Shown piece by piece: positions 13,901 through 22,081 of a stretch of DNA of 64,000 bases. Numbering within the stretch: position 1 is the first letter of the stretch; each line of letters starts with the position of its first letter. The DNA comes from Azorinus chamasolen. Taxonomy: Eukaryota; Mollusca; Bivalvia; Cardiida; Solecurtidae. The stretch is from contig OY755236.1 in NCBI GenBank assembly GCA_963576725.1, positions 64,628,879-64,692,878 on the forward strand, in the 5' to 3' direction. The notes below the pieces were generated by a model. The model worked only from the letters and a program-made list of their open reading frames with translations, ran no database searches and was not told where the DNA came from. A program made the position numbers and the translations under genes.

Positions 13901-14955
13901 GTCTGCAACAATTTCATTCGTTTAATTTGTCCGCCCCTTCCTTTAAATAAAACATTAGTACATTTGGATCATGGTGAGAGGTAGAGTTATTCGGTGGCTC
14001 ATCCGGATCCAAAGTTAACACCCAGAATTATGCTTCTTGTAGGTAGTGTCGCTATAGAGACTTTTTACTGCAGTTCGGGTAACTAATGTATTGTTTTTAT
14101 CACGCCTTTGCATATTTTGTAGACTCAGATCAGACGGCTTCTGTAGGATACCGTCTGCTCTGTCTGGTGATAAAATACAGTAAAACCTCTCTATAACGGC
14201 CACTAAATTGCGTTAATATTTAGAGCAGGTGGCTGCTTAAAGCAAGGTGAAAGTAAAACAGAACGCTCCTATAGGAGCGTTCTGTTTTACTTTCACCTTG
14301 CTTTAAGCAGTCACCTGCCTTTAACACAAAATACTTGATGTACACAAAATACTTGATGTAATTTAGTGGTCGTTATAGAGAGGTTTTACTGTAATATATA
14401 TGATCCTGCAATGGCAAAATATTCCTGTGTTAATATGCAAAAACTAAAATTCATTCTAATTTATATTCATGAAGTCTTGTTTAAAATATTAATGAGGTAA
14501 ATAATACTTATAAATGACATTGTTTTACTAGAGTCTTTTCCCACGATACTGCTCCATGAGGCGTAGAGTGAATCATATTTAGGCCTACGTATAGATAGTA
14601 TCTTTTAAACGCAAGCCCAATAGCCTATTATTATCACAAACGTTTGTTATTTATTTAGTATATGAAAACAAACTAGATCATAATCAGACAGGGTATCGCC
14701 TAACATAAATCTGTCTGTCAGTGTCTCTGTCTGTGTGTGTCTCTGTCTGTCTGTCTGTCTTTCTTTCTCTGTCTGTCTCTTCCTCTGTCTGTCTCTGCCT
14801 CTGTCTCTGCCTCTGTCTGTCTCTGTATGTCTCTGTATGTCTGTCGGTCTGTATGTCTGTCTGTCTGTCTATCTCTCTGTCTCTGTCTGTCTCTGTCTGT
14901 CTGACTGTCTCTGTCTGTCTGTCTGTCTGGCTGTCTGTCTGTCTGTCTGGCTGGC

Positions 14956-14996
<41 letters not shown>

Positions 14997-14998
14997 GG

Positions 14999-15034
<36 letters not shown>

Positions 15035-15149
15035 GTGTCTCTCTGTGTGTGTCTCTCTCTCTGTCTCTCTCTCTCTCTGTCTCTGTCTCTCTCTTTGTCT
15101 CTGTCTCTCTGTCTCTGTCTCTGTATCTCTGTCTCTCTCTCTCTCTCTC

Positions 15150-15189
<40 letters not shown>

Positions 15190-18100
15190 AGATCAAAAAT
15201 CTCAAGTAACAGTTAGCTGAGTTCTGCTCTGTTTACGTATGAAATTATATAGATTTGATTTTACAGTTTCCGCCAAAGTAATAAAACTCTTGGTTTATAT
15301 ACCATATTAAACTAATAGATAACCATGACGTCATTAATTTTTACATGAATATTCATGGGGTAAATGGTTAAGTAGGATACTATTGACTTACAGTCCTCAA
15401 TTTCATATTTAATCTGGAAATAAGTGTAACCTACTTAAATTGCCAGTCAGTTTGAATAATGTTAAAGGATAAAAGCTAATGGGTTGCTTTTAGATTCAGA
15501 GATGTATTAAGAGTGCCCTAAAGATGTAAAATGATCACAGTCACTACTTTGAGTGTTCGTATTGTTTAAATTAAGCGATAAACTGAAATAACAGTGTCCG
15601 CTACAAAATCGTTGTCACTAGTGTTATGCTTTCATTAAGTTATTGTTTCGTGGTTGAAATGATATAACGAACTATAACGGACTAGTTGTTCATATGTGAT
15701 TTCGATATACTCGACATGACAGTCTAATTCGAACTCTAATTTGAATGTCCAGTAAAACCCCGATAGTTCGAACACTAACACAAGTATCATTATATATCTT
15801 TTAAGACAGATGGTAGCTTAATGCAGACTGAAAGTAATACAGAAAGCTCCTCTATGAGCCTTCAGTATGACTGTCGTCCTGCTTTAAGCAGCCAACTGCC
15901 TACGAAGACATAAATTCGTCATTACTAAAATTTCTTAGTATGGAGTTTTACTGTAATTGTAAGTCCAGTCACGTGGTGACAGAAATTTAAGTGTGTAATG
16001 AGGTGTTTTGTATTCACGTCCGCATGTAGGCATACACAGTCTTAACCCTCTATCCAGTGAGTATGTATACATCCAGTCAAGACTTCATAAATATCAATTA
16101 GAATTAGTTTTTATCTGGCATATGAACACAGGAATGTTTGGCCATGGCAGAAAAATGTAGTACTATGCCAGCTTTGATAATATATATCTAAAAACCTCTA
16201 TTTATAATACTATAGTCGACTAACATATTAAATTGATTGCCAAACATATAACGTGACAACGATTAATACTTAACCATGGGTTGGTCTATAACGTGACAAA
16301 GATTAAAACTTAACCAAGGGTTGTTCTATTACGTGACAAAGATTAAAACTTAACCAAGGGTTGGTCTATAACGTGACAACGATTAATACTTAACCATAGG
16401 TTGGTCTATAACGTGACAAAGATTAAAACTTAACCAAGGGTTGTTCTATTACGTGACAAAGATTAAAACTTAACCAAGGGTTGTTCTATTACGTGACAAA
16501 GATTAAAACTTAACCATGGGTTGGTCTATAACGTGACAACGATTTATACTTAACCATGGGTTGGTCTATAACGTGACAAAGATTAAAACTTAACCAAGGG
16601 TTGTTCTATTACGTGACAAAGATTAAAACTTAACCAAGGGTTGGTCTATAACGTGACAACGATTAATACTTAACCATAGGTTGGTCTATAACGTGACAAA
16701 GATTAAAACTTAACCAAGGGTTGTTCTATTACGTGACAAAGATTAAAACTTAACCAAGGGTTGGTCCTTAGCGTGACAAAGATTAAAACTTAACCACGGG
16801 TTAGTCCTTAGCGTGACAAAGATTAAAACTTAACCATGGGTTGGTCTATAACGTGACAAAGGTTAATACTTAATCATGGGTTGGTCCTTAGCGTGACAAA
16901 AGTTAATACTTAATACTTAATCCTTTACCTGGCGAATATTCATATTTAAGAATGAATGACTTTATTAATATCAAACAACTGAACATTTATAATGACACAT
17001 GAACAAGACATTATCTGATCTGGAACTACTCTGCAAATACGAAACTATGTTTCTATCAAATAAGGATTGGAAATAGGACAAGAGTGATTCAGATAAAGAA
17101 AAATGGGACAAAACGACACAGGAGATATAACGAATCAAATACAGGTAGACAACAGCATGTGTAACTACAAGTAGAAACACGTGTACTTACAAACAAGTGT
17201 TACATTTGCGACCGTGTTATGTTCATGACGAACGAAAAAAAAATGTATACGGTCGGATTTTACGTTATACACCATGGATAAACTTGTTAAACATTTTCAA
17301 ACTGTTTTGATCCAGACCCTATAAGGACTTTCTGCATAACTTAAGTCCTGCAATAAGCTATAACCTGTATCAGAAGTCCACAATTATACACCTTTTGAAT
17401 GATCGTATTAGAGGGACTTATCTGTACAACGGTAACGTCGAATGGGGGTTTAGTGACAGGTGAACAAACACAAAAACAATTCAAATTCTAAGAAGACAAT
17501 ATCCTTGTGGTTGTGGTTAACGTATGTTAATGATGGGCAAAACATATTTTGATGGAAGGGGCTTTCAACTAATTTATTATTGCGTAATAGCAGCTTGTCA
17601 TTGAGCATCCAATTGTCGTCTCCAATTGTCGTTCTGTTCTGCAACTGATGTCGCCAGATACGTTGCTCAATATATTCTTACATTTCTTGTCAGAAACACT
17701 ATTAGCGTGATGAATTGGTCCAAGGTTAAACTTCTGAGTCCGAGTCCGAGATCATTCTCAAGTAGCTGATTGGTCAGATGCTTGAGAATGATCTCGAGCA
17801 GACTAACAAAAACTTTTATAACCTCGGGGCCAGGAAAGATTTTGAGAAACTCAGCGTTTCTTTTGGTTTGGAAAGGCTACGATAAAACACAAGCATAGGG
17901 TTGAAGATCCAACGCATTTGAATTAAACGCATTAAACGCGGCGCCATAAAGTCTAGTAGGAAATGGTATTATTATACATTAGCAATGATTCATATAAATT
18001 GTTATAACTAACATAAAAGAAAGAGATCACATGTAAGTTTTGGAATATAAAATTGATCTAGAGTCTACATCACGCTCAAGCGTGGCGGTTGGTCTGAGCC

Positions 18101-20172
18101 TAGTGCACTTACAAAACTCGAAGGCGTGGTTTCTCGTGACGGTGGTCTAATATTACGGTACATTTGTCGGAAGAATAATAATAATTATCTACAACGAGCC
18201 TATAAGGAGGTCTAACTCTGAGTCTTTAAGACGTGGGGGGGGGGGGGGGGGGGGGCTTAATACAGAGCGGAAGTGATGCGGTAAGCTCCCTTTCTGCATT
18301 GCTTCTGTATTCATCCCTTACATGATGAATATCCGTGTAAGAAATAATACTATCATTGATGGTATATGAAAAGATATGGAAAAAACTTTAGAATCAGAGC
18401 TTTATTATTCCTTAAGTAAACAGAGTAGACCCTGATCAGGCGGTTCCTACATGAGTCGTCTGTCCTGGAACTACTCTGTTTGCAAAGGCGCCTTAATGAT
18501 GGTAAATTGTTAAGTAGCCGCCTGATTTTAAAACAGCCATGGTAATTCATTCTAAGTGTTCGCTCGAGAGAGATTCAATTGTATGTTGTCCATATTTTCT
18601 ACTTTGCATATTATGATTATATTCTTTGAAGTGTCGTGGTATTCTCGAGTGCTGATGTTCATGTAATAGACAAAGGGCTATATCAGAGAAGATAATTGGA
18701 ATTCCGGCCATATGACAATTATCTAATCTTAAGCAATAATTGCAGTAATATGTTGTGCACTCTAAACCCAGAACGCTCTCCTTAAAACAAGGCAATGGTA
18801 AAAGGAAAATTAAGCAATATTTGAAGTCAGGTGTAATTATTAATAGTTTAAACCATTCCCTCCTACTGGCGCCTTTTGATGCCTCTGTGGAGGCCATTTT
18901 TGAAACCGTTGTGATAAATTGAGCATTTGCTAAGCTTTTCCTTTTCTCTAGTAAGTTCGGTATATTTATTCAAAGAAGTTGGGTCTAAAAATAGTCTAGG
19001 AGAGAGTGGGTTAACCCTGTCACCGAAGTCACCTGAGAGCGAATCATAAAGCGTGATGCCATGGGCGACTATGTGAATATCTTTGCAAACAGATGGGGAC
19101 CAGATGAGACGCCGAGTAACTCGGGGTCTCATCAGAAACCAGACTGGTTGACACAAACTGAAGGAAAGTCCATTTTGAAACTTGATGCAGACCTCATTTG
19201 TTGCACTTTGCGCCAATGTACTAGAGAGGATTGTCTGCTGTATATTTTAATATTGGACTAAATCACAAGTAATGACCAAGATATGTACTGTTTGCACTTC
19301 AACAGCGAATTCAATTCATGCAAGTGGTTTAGATCCTGTTACGCCAAGTAAAGCGGTGACCAACCCGCACCAAAACAGACAAAAAAGGCTGACTTTGATA
19401 ACTTAGGCAGACGATTCTTTTTGCAGACGACATTTACTTTGCGAATGAAAGCGGCGAATGTTGGATTACGTGTACCCATGGAAACAGTTTAGATCCTAAT
19501 GTAACACCTAGTTAACTCGGCGTCTCAACAAGTGGTTTGTATTTGATTTTGAAAATGAAGATAAAATAACTTTTCGAAGTGCAGCAGACGACCTTTTTTC
19601 GCAACTGCGAATTGTAGCAGACGACATGTTGTTTATGTCACAATATTTACCTAGCCAACAAAATATTAACGACGTAGAGCATGAGTGTATATGTGTATTG
19701 CATGGTACATTTGATATGCATGTATATATCCAGTAAAGACCCCTCTAAAGCGACCACATTATGAATAGACATAGATGTCTCTAAAAGCAGGTTGTTGCTT
19801 AATGTAGGATGAAAGTAATTCAGACAGCTCCAGTATGAGTTTGCTGCATAGCTTTGGTCGTAGATGAAGATACCATCTACATTTAACCCTTTCCCTGTTC
19901 TATATTTATTCAAAATTTCAATACCTTCTGAATATCCATGGACAAAAGAGTTATAAGAAAATATTGAAGGTGGAGTAATGTAGTCATTTTAGGATGTAAA
20001 GATCCAGATATTTCAAATTCCACTAGCAAACAAAGCAGACCCTGATCAGACGGCTCGTATAGGAGCCGTCTGATCTGGGTCTACTCTGTTTGCAAAGGCG
20101 TGAAAACATATGAGGGAAAGGTTTAAGACACAAAATTAGATTTGTGTTTAAAAGTCTTATTAGAGAGGTTTT

Positions 20173-20205
<33 letters not shown>

Positions 20206-22081
20206 GGGCGGGACGGGGTGACCAGGGTCTGCACTTATTGCCGCGATGTCACTTTACCTATTATCTCCTACTAGCGCATTTTGGCGCCTCCGTAAAAGTC
20301 TTTTTTTAAAGACCATTGTGATTTGCACTTTCTATCACAATGTTTTCTGAACTACATACTGTTATAAGTTCCCTTTACCCTCGTCAATGCTCCTATTCAG
20401 TAGATTTATTCAAAGAGGTTGAGTCTAAAAATAGTCTAGGAGAGAATGAGTTAAATTACCGAAGTTGTTGGTGCATGTTGACGTTTTCATGCGGCCGCGG
20501 TCACATGACTTACTATTAACTGTCTCGGAAAACGTATTTTCTTACATTGCAAAAATTCATTCAATTTAAAATGAACTATGTCTTAAGTTGACACAAAAAT
20601 CTTCAAAATGGTACCTTAATGCATGACAAATAAAGTAATACAGACAACTCACAAACAAGCTGTCTTCTATTATTCATAACCATGCATTAAGCACCCACCC
20701 TTTACTCTATGAATATTTATGCAAGCAATAATGACATCACGAATATTTGTTAGTTATAATAATGACTCGTGGATACAGGACTTTTGGCCATGGCAGAAAC
20801 TGTAGAATCAGCTGTATGTTATTCCATAAGCAAACAGAGCAGACTCTGATCAGACCAATCCTATAAGAGCCGTCTGATCTGGGTCTACTCTGTTTGCAAA
20901 TGCTCATGTGTTTAACCCTTTCGCTGCAAAACTCTGTCATCTGTTAACTTTGTCGTCTGCTACAAATTTTCATTTTTTTTTATTTTTCTACATTTTGTTT
21001 CAAAAACATAGTAACAGTAACAAACAGTTTGGATCCTGATCAGACGCCGAGTTACTCGGTGTCTCATCTGGATCCAAACTGTTTGCATAGGTAATCACAT
21101 ATCCGGCATTGGCAGCGAAAGGGTTAACCAGTAGATCTAAGTGGTCGTTTAATTCTTTCGATAGCAGACGCGCCTTTTGATGTCTTTGCAAACAAAGTAG
21201 ACCCAGATCAGACGGCTCCTATGTGTGCTCTTTGGATTTTGTAGATCTGACTCTATAGTTCCTGCAATGGCCAAATTATCCTGTTTTCATATATCAATTA
21301 TTGAATAGTAAATTTCATCTAATAATTATTTATGATGTCATTATTTCTTACAAGAATATTCATCAGGTAAATGGTTAGAAATGTTTACTGTACTGTACAG
21401 AAAAAAACACATTTACCATCCAATATACCAGGTGCTCTCGCCATCTTTGAAGTTTGCCCTGTCGTCTGACATATTGAACACTTCCCCGAGGCTTTGGAAG
21501 TCTGTCTTGTACGGGAAAAACTGACACTCCTCCTCTACCGACTGGAGAGCACCATCAGTGTTCTGATACAGATCCTTGAAAAACTGGAAGCTGAAGTTCG
21601 ACATGGCTGTCCAGTCACTTGTCGCGTTCTTGATGAGCACTGGGACCGCTGTGTACGCGTATAGCTCCCTGAAAATATCCTGGGTAATATTCGTCTCCAT
21701 CGGAACTTCGTGAAGATTTGTACACATTCGGCAATTAATTTTGGGTCTACACATCTCGATCACAAGCTCATTATTTGAAATAACGCATCGTGATGTCTGT
21801 ACAAGCCATCTAATATCGCTGTAAGTTCTTATTTCGGAGTAGTAACCAATTAAAAAGGCCACGATTGCAATAAGTATTACACCTGTAACAACCCTTCTGC
21901 TCGTGCTCCGAGCACGTTTGACAGTCTTTTCTGTTGGTCCATCTGCAGAGTTTTCACTAAGGTCACTTAAGAAAATCTTCCTAAACTGTTCAGCGGTAAC
22001 TCCATGTTTTATCGAATCTTTCCGAACAGCTTCCAGTCTTCTAACGAAGTCAGATTTATTGTTTTTATTTCCCCAAAACAT
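4887..22081 (-). CDS. Membrane-anchored JmjC/cupin-type Fe(II)/2OG oxygenase, four-exon gene
   Basis: Seen in sequence: joining minus-strand exons 22081-21417, 10280-10145, 6205-6076 and 4972-4887 gives an uninterrupted 338-residue frame ending in TGA. Phases match at each junction (2, 0, 1). A basic cytosolic-type stretch at residues 55-63 precedes one hydrophobic segment (about 64-81), which predicts N-in/C-out type II topology. Four N-glycosylation sequons (N131, N152, N162, N203) lie on the C-terminal side. The oxygenase domain spans about 126-338. HID (H267, D269) and the WFH histidine H320 form the expected metal triad, and K284 in the GKKTW motif sits where FIH-like enzymes bind 2-oxoglutarate with a lysine. 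Family knowledge: JmjC/cupin_8 enzymes hydroxylate or demethylate proteins or nucleic acids. The substrate here is unknown. Introns are 11,136, 3,939 and 1,103 bp. No polyadenylation signal or 5' UTR exon was identified. The oxygenase assignment is strong; the exact subfamily is not. Confidence 0.85.
4973..6075 (-). other. Intron 3 of oxygenase gene
   Basis: 1,103-bp intron bounded by GTATGT and TTTTCAG. More than half of it is the low-complexity TTATTATC-like tract at 5405-6060. No embedded gene is seen. Confidence 0.8.
5405..6060. repeat. Low-complexity TTATTATC/ATTGTTATC tract
   Basis: About 650 bp of trinucleotide-like AT-rich sequence (ATT, ATC and GTT mixtures) with no fixed period. 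The open frames of Ile, Asn and Met runs it contains are compositional artefacts. Confidence 0.88.
6076..6205 (-). CDS. Oxygenase gene exon 3: Asp269 metal ligand and 2OG-binding lysine
   Basis: This 130-nt exon follows acceptor TTTGGTTTGCAG and precedes donor GTATGT (6075-6070). It encodes residues 268-310, beginning with ID (D269, the second metal ligand), then RPSWQAQIVGKKTWRLIP and PECEDVCSEMNVTVHKGDI. The order HxD, AQI-x-G-x-K matches the FIH-type arrangement, so K284 is the likely 2-oxoglutarate lysine (inference by alignment from memory). Entry phase is 0 and exit phase 1. The exon abuts a long AT-rich low-complexity tract in intron 3. Confidence 0.87.
6306..6373. repeat. Family B palindrome
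   Basis: GATGAGATGGCGAGTTACCC centre with right arm GTGTCTCATCTAGATCC and AAACTGTTTGC. Inside intron 2, about 100 bp upstream of exon 3. Confidence 0.7.
6485..7240. repeat. ~44-bp AT-rich satellite
   Basis: The phrase AAAATGTCATCTTTCTAAAG recurs about every 41-49 bp (for example near 6517, 6558, 6603, 6643, 6687, 6731, 6822, 6871). The tract is interrupted at 6956-7192 by a MITE and resumes for one unit afterwards. It is inside intron 2. Confidence 0.85.
6956..7192. mobile_element. MITE with ~60-bp terminal inverted repeats inserted in a satellite
   Basis: The element begins CAGTAAGTTTATACTTTTCA and ends with its exact inverse. Arms extend about 60 bp through CTAACCTTGGGAGCTTTCC. TA lies on both sides (6954-6955, 7193-7194). 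Its 110-bp interior has no open frame. The flanking DNA on both sides is the same AT-rich 44-bp satellite, so the insertion is younger than the satellite. Confidence 0.88.
7334..7400. repeat. Family A palindrome
   Basis: Left arm GCAAATAGATTAGACCC, centre GCTCCTATAGGAGC, right end CTCTGTTTGC. Arms are partly degraded. Confidence 0.7.
7642..7705. repeat. Foldback hairpin, ~64 bp
   Basis: GGAGGTATGAAAAAG and CTTTTTATACCTCC arms, with a second inner pair TTGGTTACA/TGTGACCAA. A related half (GGGGGTATGAAAAAATT) lies near 7877. Not assigned to the other families. Confidence 0.65.
8507..8581. repeat. Family A palindrome, diverged
   Basis: GCAAACATAACAGACCCTGG and CTACTCTGTTTGC flank an expanded, mutated centre (GTTCCTACCGCTAGGAATC). 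Confidence 0.65.
8685..8845. repeat. ~57-bp direct repeat, three diverged copies
   Basis: The string GATCTGGGTCTACACTGGTT and the following CTGATAATAT recur with substitutions at about 56-58 bp spacing. Boundaries are approximate. Confidence 0.7.
9040..9150. repeat. Family C element, left part only
   Basis: CGCCTTTTGATGCCTCTGTA followed by the decayed foldback GAGCATTGGCTCCATATAAA. The right tail is absent. Confidence 0.6.
9972..10039. repeat. Family A palindrome (68 bp)
   Basis: Ends GCAAGCAGAGCAGAC and its inverse, meeting at GACGGCTCCTATAGGAGCCG. Conserved flanks (AGAAACTGTAGAATCAG-like on the left, ATGAAGGAAATGGTTA-like on the right) show that this foldback is the core of a longer dispersed element of roughly 200-300 bp. 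It lies about 100 bp downstream of exon 2 in intron 2. Confidence 0.8.
10145..10280 (-). CDS. Oxygenase gene exon 2: core of JmjC domain including metal-binding His267
   Basis: This 136-nt exon lies between acceptor CAG (10283-10281) and donor GTGAGT (10144-10139). It completes codon 222 as Trp and continues SNCHP, then HHYQKPYFLPNDSESSFLDW and MFMGGSGPGAFVH. That is the expected continuation of exon 1 and ends on the first iron ligand, H267. The exit phase is 0. The first ~29 nt of the exon belong to a 49-bp tandem repeat that also carries the acceptor. Confidence 0.87.
10252..10440 (-). repeat. 49-bp tandem repeat x ~4 spanning the exon 2 splice acceptor
   Basis: The marker CTGTCTGCACTG recurs at 10252, 10301, 10350 and 10399, exactly 49 bp apart. 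Each unit read on the minus strand carries a pyrimidine-ending TTTCAG followed by GAGTAACTGTCACCC, which is the real intron-exon junction. The copy nearest the exon body (acceptor at 10281) gives the correct frame. The third copy in plus-strand order has two substitutions (GTAGGATG for GTCGGGTG). Confidence 0.92.
10874..10941. repeat. Family A palindrome
   Basis: GCGAACAGAGCAGGTCCTGA at the left, GGGTCTACTCTGTTTG at the right, centre CTCCTATAGGAG with a few arm mismatches. Confidence 0.78.
11021..11216. mobile_element. Degenerate pogo-like MITE
   Basis: Begins CAGTAAAATCTCGCTGG and ends GGGTTTACTG followed by TA. The internal GGCAGGTGGCAGCTTAATG block is shared with the other pogo-like copies. 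The right arm has diverged and the left flank reads AA rather than TA. Confidence 0.6.
11785..11955. mobile_element. Pogo-like MITE, 171 bp
   Basis: CAGTAAAATAAATCCTTCAA at the left, AAGTTTTACTG at the right, TA on both flanks (11783-11784, 11956-11957). The inner GACAGGTGG block and AACTGCCTG block are the relics of the inverted arms. Confidence 0.7.
12166..12332. repeat. 56-bp direct repeat, three copies
   Basis: CATCTCATAGATTGTAGTTA starts at 12166, 12222 and 12278. Copies are nearly identical, with one difference (CAACACTCTG versus CAACTCTCTG). Confidence 0.92.
13137..13330. repeat. Family C element with 30-bp foldback
   Basis: A near-perfect foldback (about 13161-13228) centres on GCATTTGCTCCTATAGGAGC and runs out to ATGAATAAAG/CTATTTATCA. 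The right tail (CCTTTTCTCTAGTTAATGCT, ATTTATTCAAAGAGGTTG, AAAAATAGCCTATGAGGTAA) recurs at the other family C sites. Confidence 0.75.
13345..13413. repeat. Family B palindrome, diverged
   Basis: TCAAACAGTTTGAATCCTGT left, TCTTATTTGGATCAAGACGG right. Other degraded copies lie near 1-70, 750-810, 12090-12152, 13960-14015, 19480-19540 and 22495-22556. Confidence 0.6.
14178..14391. mobile_element. Pogo-like MITE with near-perfect foldback arms, 214 bp
   Basis: Termini CAGTAAAACCTCTCTATAAC and its inverted copy, TA target duplications at 14176-14177 and 14392-14393. The inner part (about 14225-14330) is an almost perfect inverted repeat meeting at GCTCCTATAGGAGC. A 16-bp direct duplication (ACACAAAATACTTGAT) sits in the right arm. 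Confidence 0.85.
14709..15188. repeat. CTGT/CT microsatellite, about 480 bp
   Basis: Near-continuous (CTGT)n grading into (CT)n with interruptions. Two long Ser/Leu/Cys/Val open frames run through it only because the repeat contains no stop codon. Confidence 0.95.
15750..15953. mobile_element. Pogo-like MITE, 204 bp, diverged arms
   Basis: CAGTAAAACCCCGATAGTTC at the left and GGAGTTTTACTG at the right, followed by TA. The inner GACAGATGGTAGCTTAATGC block matches the family. The centre AAAGCTCCTCTATGAGCCTT is a decayed palindrome. Confidence 0.72.
16249..16912. repeat. 40-bp minisatellite, ~16 copies
   Basis: ACGTGACAA recurs at 40-bp spacing from 16251. Two main unit types alternate: one with GATTAATACTTAACCATGGG and one with GATTAAAACTTAACCAAGGG. 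Their order is locally periodic, which suggests duplication of multi-unit blocks. Confidence 0.9.
17320..17424. mobile_element. Relic of a pogo-like MITE (right part)
   Basis: Contains the ordered family pieces CTATAAGGACTTTCTGCAT, TAAGTCCTGCAATAAGC and ATCGTATTAGAGGGACTTAT. The left terminus is lost and the coordinates are approximate. Confidence 0.4.
17744..17799. repeat. 16-bp inverted repeat hairpin
   Basis: CGAGATCATTCTCAAG and CTTGAGAATGATCTCG are exact inverses separated by about 19 bases that include a CCAAT/ATTGG motif. Inside intron 1; function unknown. Confidence 0.75.
18235..18255. repeat. Poly-G run, 21 bases
   Basis: Twenty-one consecutive G on the plus strand inside intron 1. 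Such a run could form a G-quadruplex, or its length may be a sequencing or assembly estimate. Confidence 0.9.
18417..18483. repeat. Family A palindrome
   Basis: GTAAACAGAGTAGACCCTGA at the left and ACTACTCTGTTTGC at the right; the centre GGTTCCTACATGAGTC is mutated. Confidence 0.72.
18862..19014. repeat. Family C element, foldback partly deleted
   Basis: Shares CGCCTTTTGATGCCTCTGT at the left and GTCTAAAAATAGTCTAGGAG at the right. The right half of the foldback is missing after GAGCATTTGCT. Confidence 0.7.
19085..19147. repeat. Family B palindrome
   Basis: GCAAACAGATGGGGACCAGA left arm, centre GACGCCGAGTAACTCGGGGTC, right outer arm mutated. Confidence 0.72.
19731..19880. mobile_element. Truncated pogo-like MITE
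   Basis: Left terminus CAGTAAAGACCCCTCTAAAG plus the GCAGGTTGTTGCTTAATG block. The right terminal repeat is missing and the end position is approximate. A family A-type flank follows. Confidence 0.5.
20026..20093. repeat. Family A palindrome
   Basis: Best-preserved arms in the window: GCAAACAAAGCAGACCCTGA versus TCTGGGTCTACTCTGTTTGC around a CTCGTATAGGAG centre. Confidence 0.82.
20174..20206. repeat. (GTT)n microsatellite
   Basis: Eleven consecutive TTG/GTT units in intron 1. Confidence 0.9.
20271..20456. repeat. Family C element
   Basis: Contains the ordered blocks GGCGCCTCCGTAAAAGTC, TTTATTCAAAGAGGTTGAGT and TAAAAATAGTCTAGGAG. The central foldback is replaced by a GTGATTTGCACTTTCTATCAC hairpin. 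Confidence 0.7.
20610..20700. mobile_element. Relic of a pogo-like MITE (central foldback)
   Basis: CTTAATGCATGACAAATAAA and its imperfect inverted partner CATAACCATGCATTAAGC flank a decayed centre. Both CAGT termini are absent. Confidence 0.4.
20830..20897. repeat. Family A palindrome
   Basis: GCAAACAGAGCAGACTCTGA and its inverse. The centre has decayed to ATCCTATAAGAG. The left flank GGCAGAAACTGTAGAATCAG is a good example of the longer element. Confidence 0.8.
21021..21086. repeat. Family B palindrome (66 bp)
   Basis: CAAACAGTTTGGATCCTGAT and its inverse meet at GACGCCGAGTTACTCGGTGTC. The outer GCAAACAG/CTGTTTGC bases are the same as in family A while the inner arm differs. Confidence 0.8.
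21417..22081 (-). CDS. Oxygenase gene exon 1: N-terminus, membrane anchor, start of catalytic domain
   Basis: The 665-nt coding exon starts at ATG 22081. An in-frame TAG at 22114-22112, eleven codons upstream, supports this start. It encodes residues 1-221 plus two bases of codon 222. Residues 1-63 are charged, 64-81 hydrophobic, and 111-120 contain a Cys-rich patch (CRPKINCRMC). From about 130 the sequence reads as the N-terminal part of a JmjC/cupin_8 domain, including the CQFFPYKTDF and WYIGW blocks. The exon ends at 21417 before a GTAAAT donor. Reading through the donor meets TAA at once, so an unspliced reading would give a truncated 222-residue protein without the metal-binding residues. 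Confidence 0.88.

Larger units (their letters stand above)
10281..21416 (-). other. Intron 1 of oxygenase gene
   Basis: 11,136-bp intron with GTAAAT donor and ATTTCAG acceptor. Its contents are repetitive: a 49-bp minisatellite at the acceptor, pogo-like MITEs, palindromic families A, B and C, a 56-bp triplicate, a CTGT microsatellite and a 40-bp minisatellite. Short open frames inside it overlap these repeats and show no protein-family signature. Confidence 0.8.

Noticed and set aside
14721..15220. Two ~160-codon open frames rich in Ser, Leu, Cys and Val
   Set aside because: They are the CTGT/CT microsatellite read in two frames; stop-free by composition.
18547..19216. Two overlapping ~116-codon minus-strand frames
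   Set aside because: They cross family C and family B repeats, and their sequences are translations of repeat DNA.
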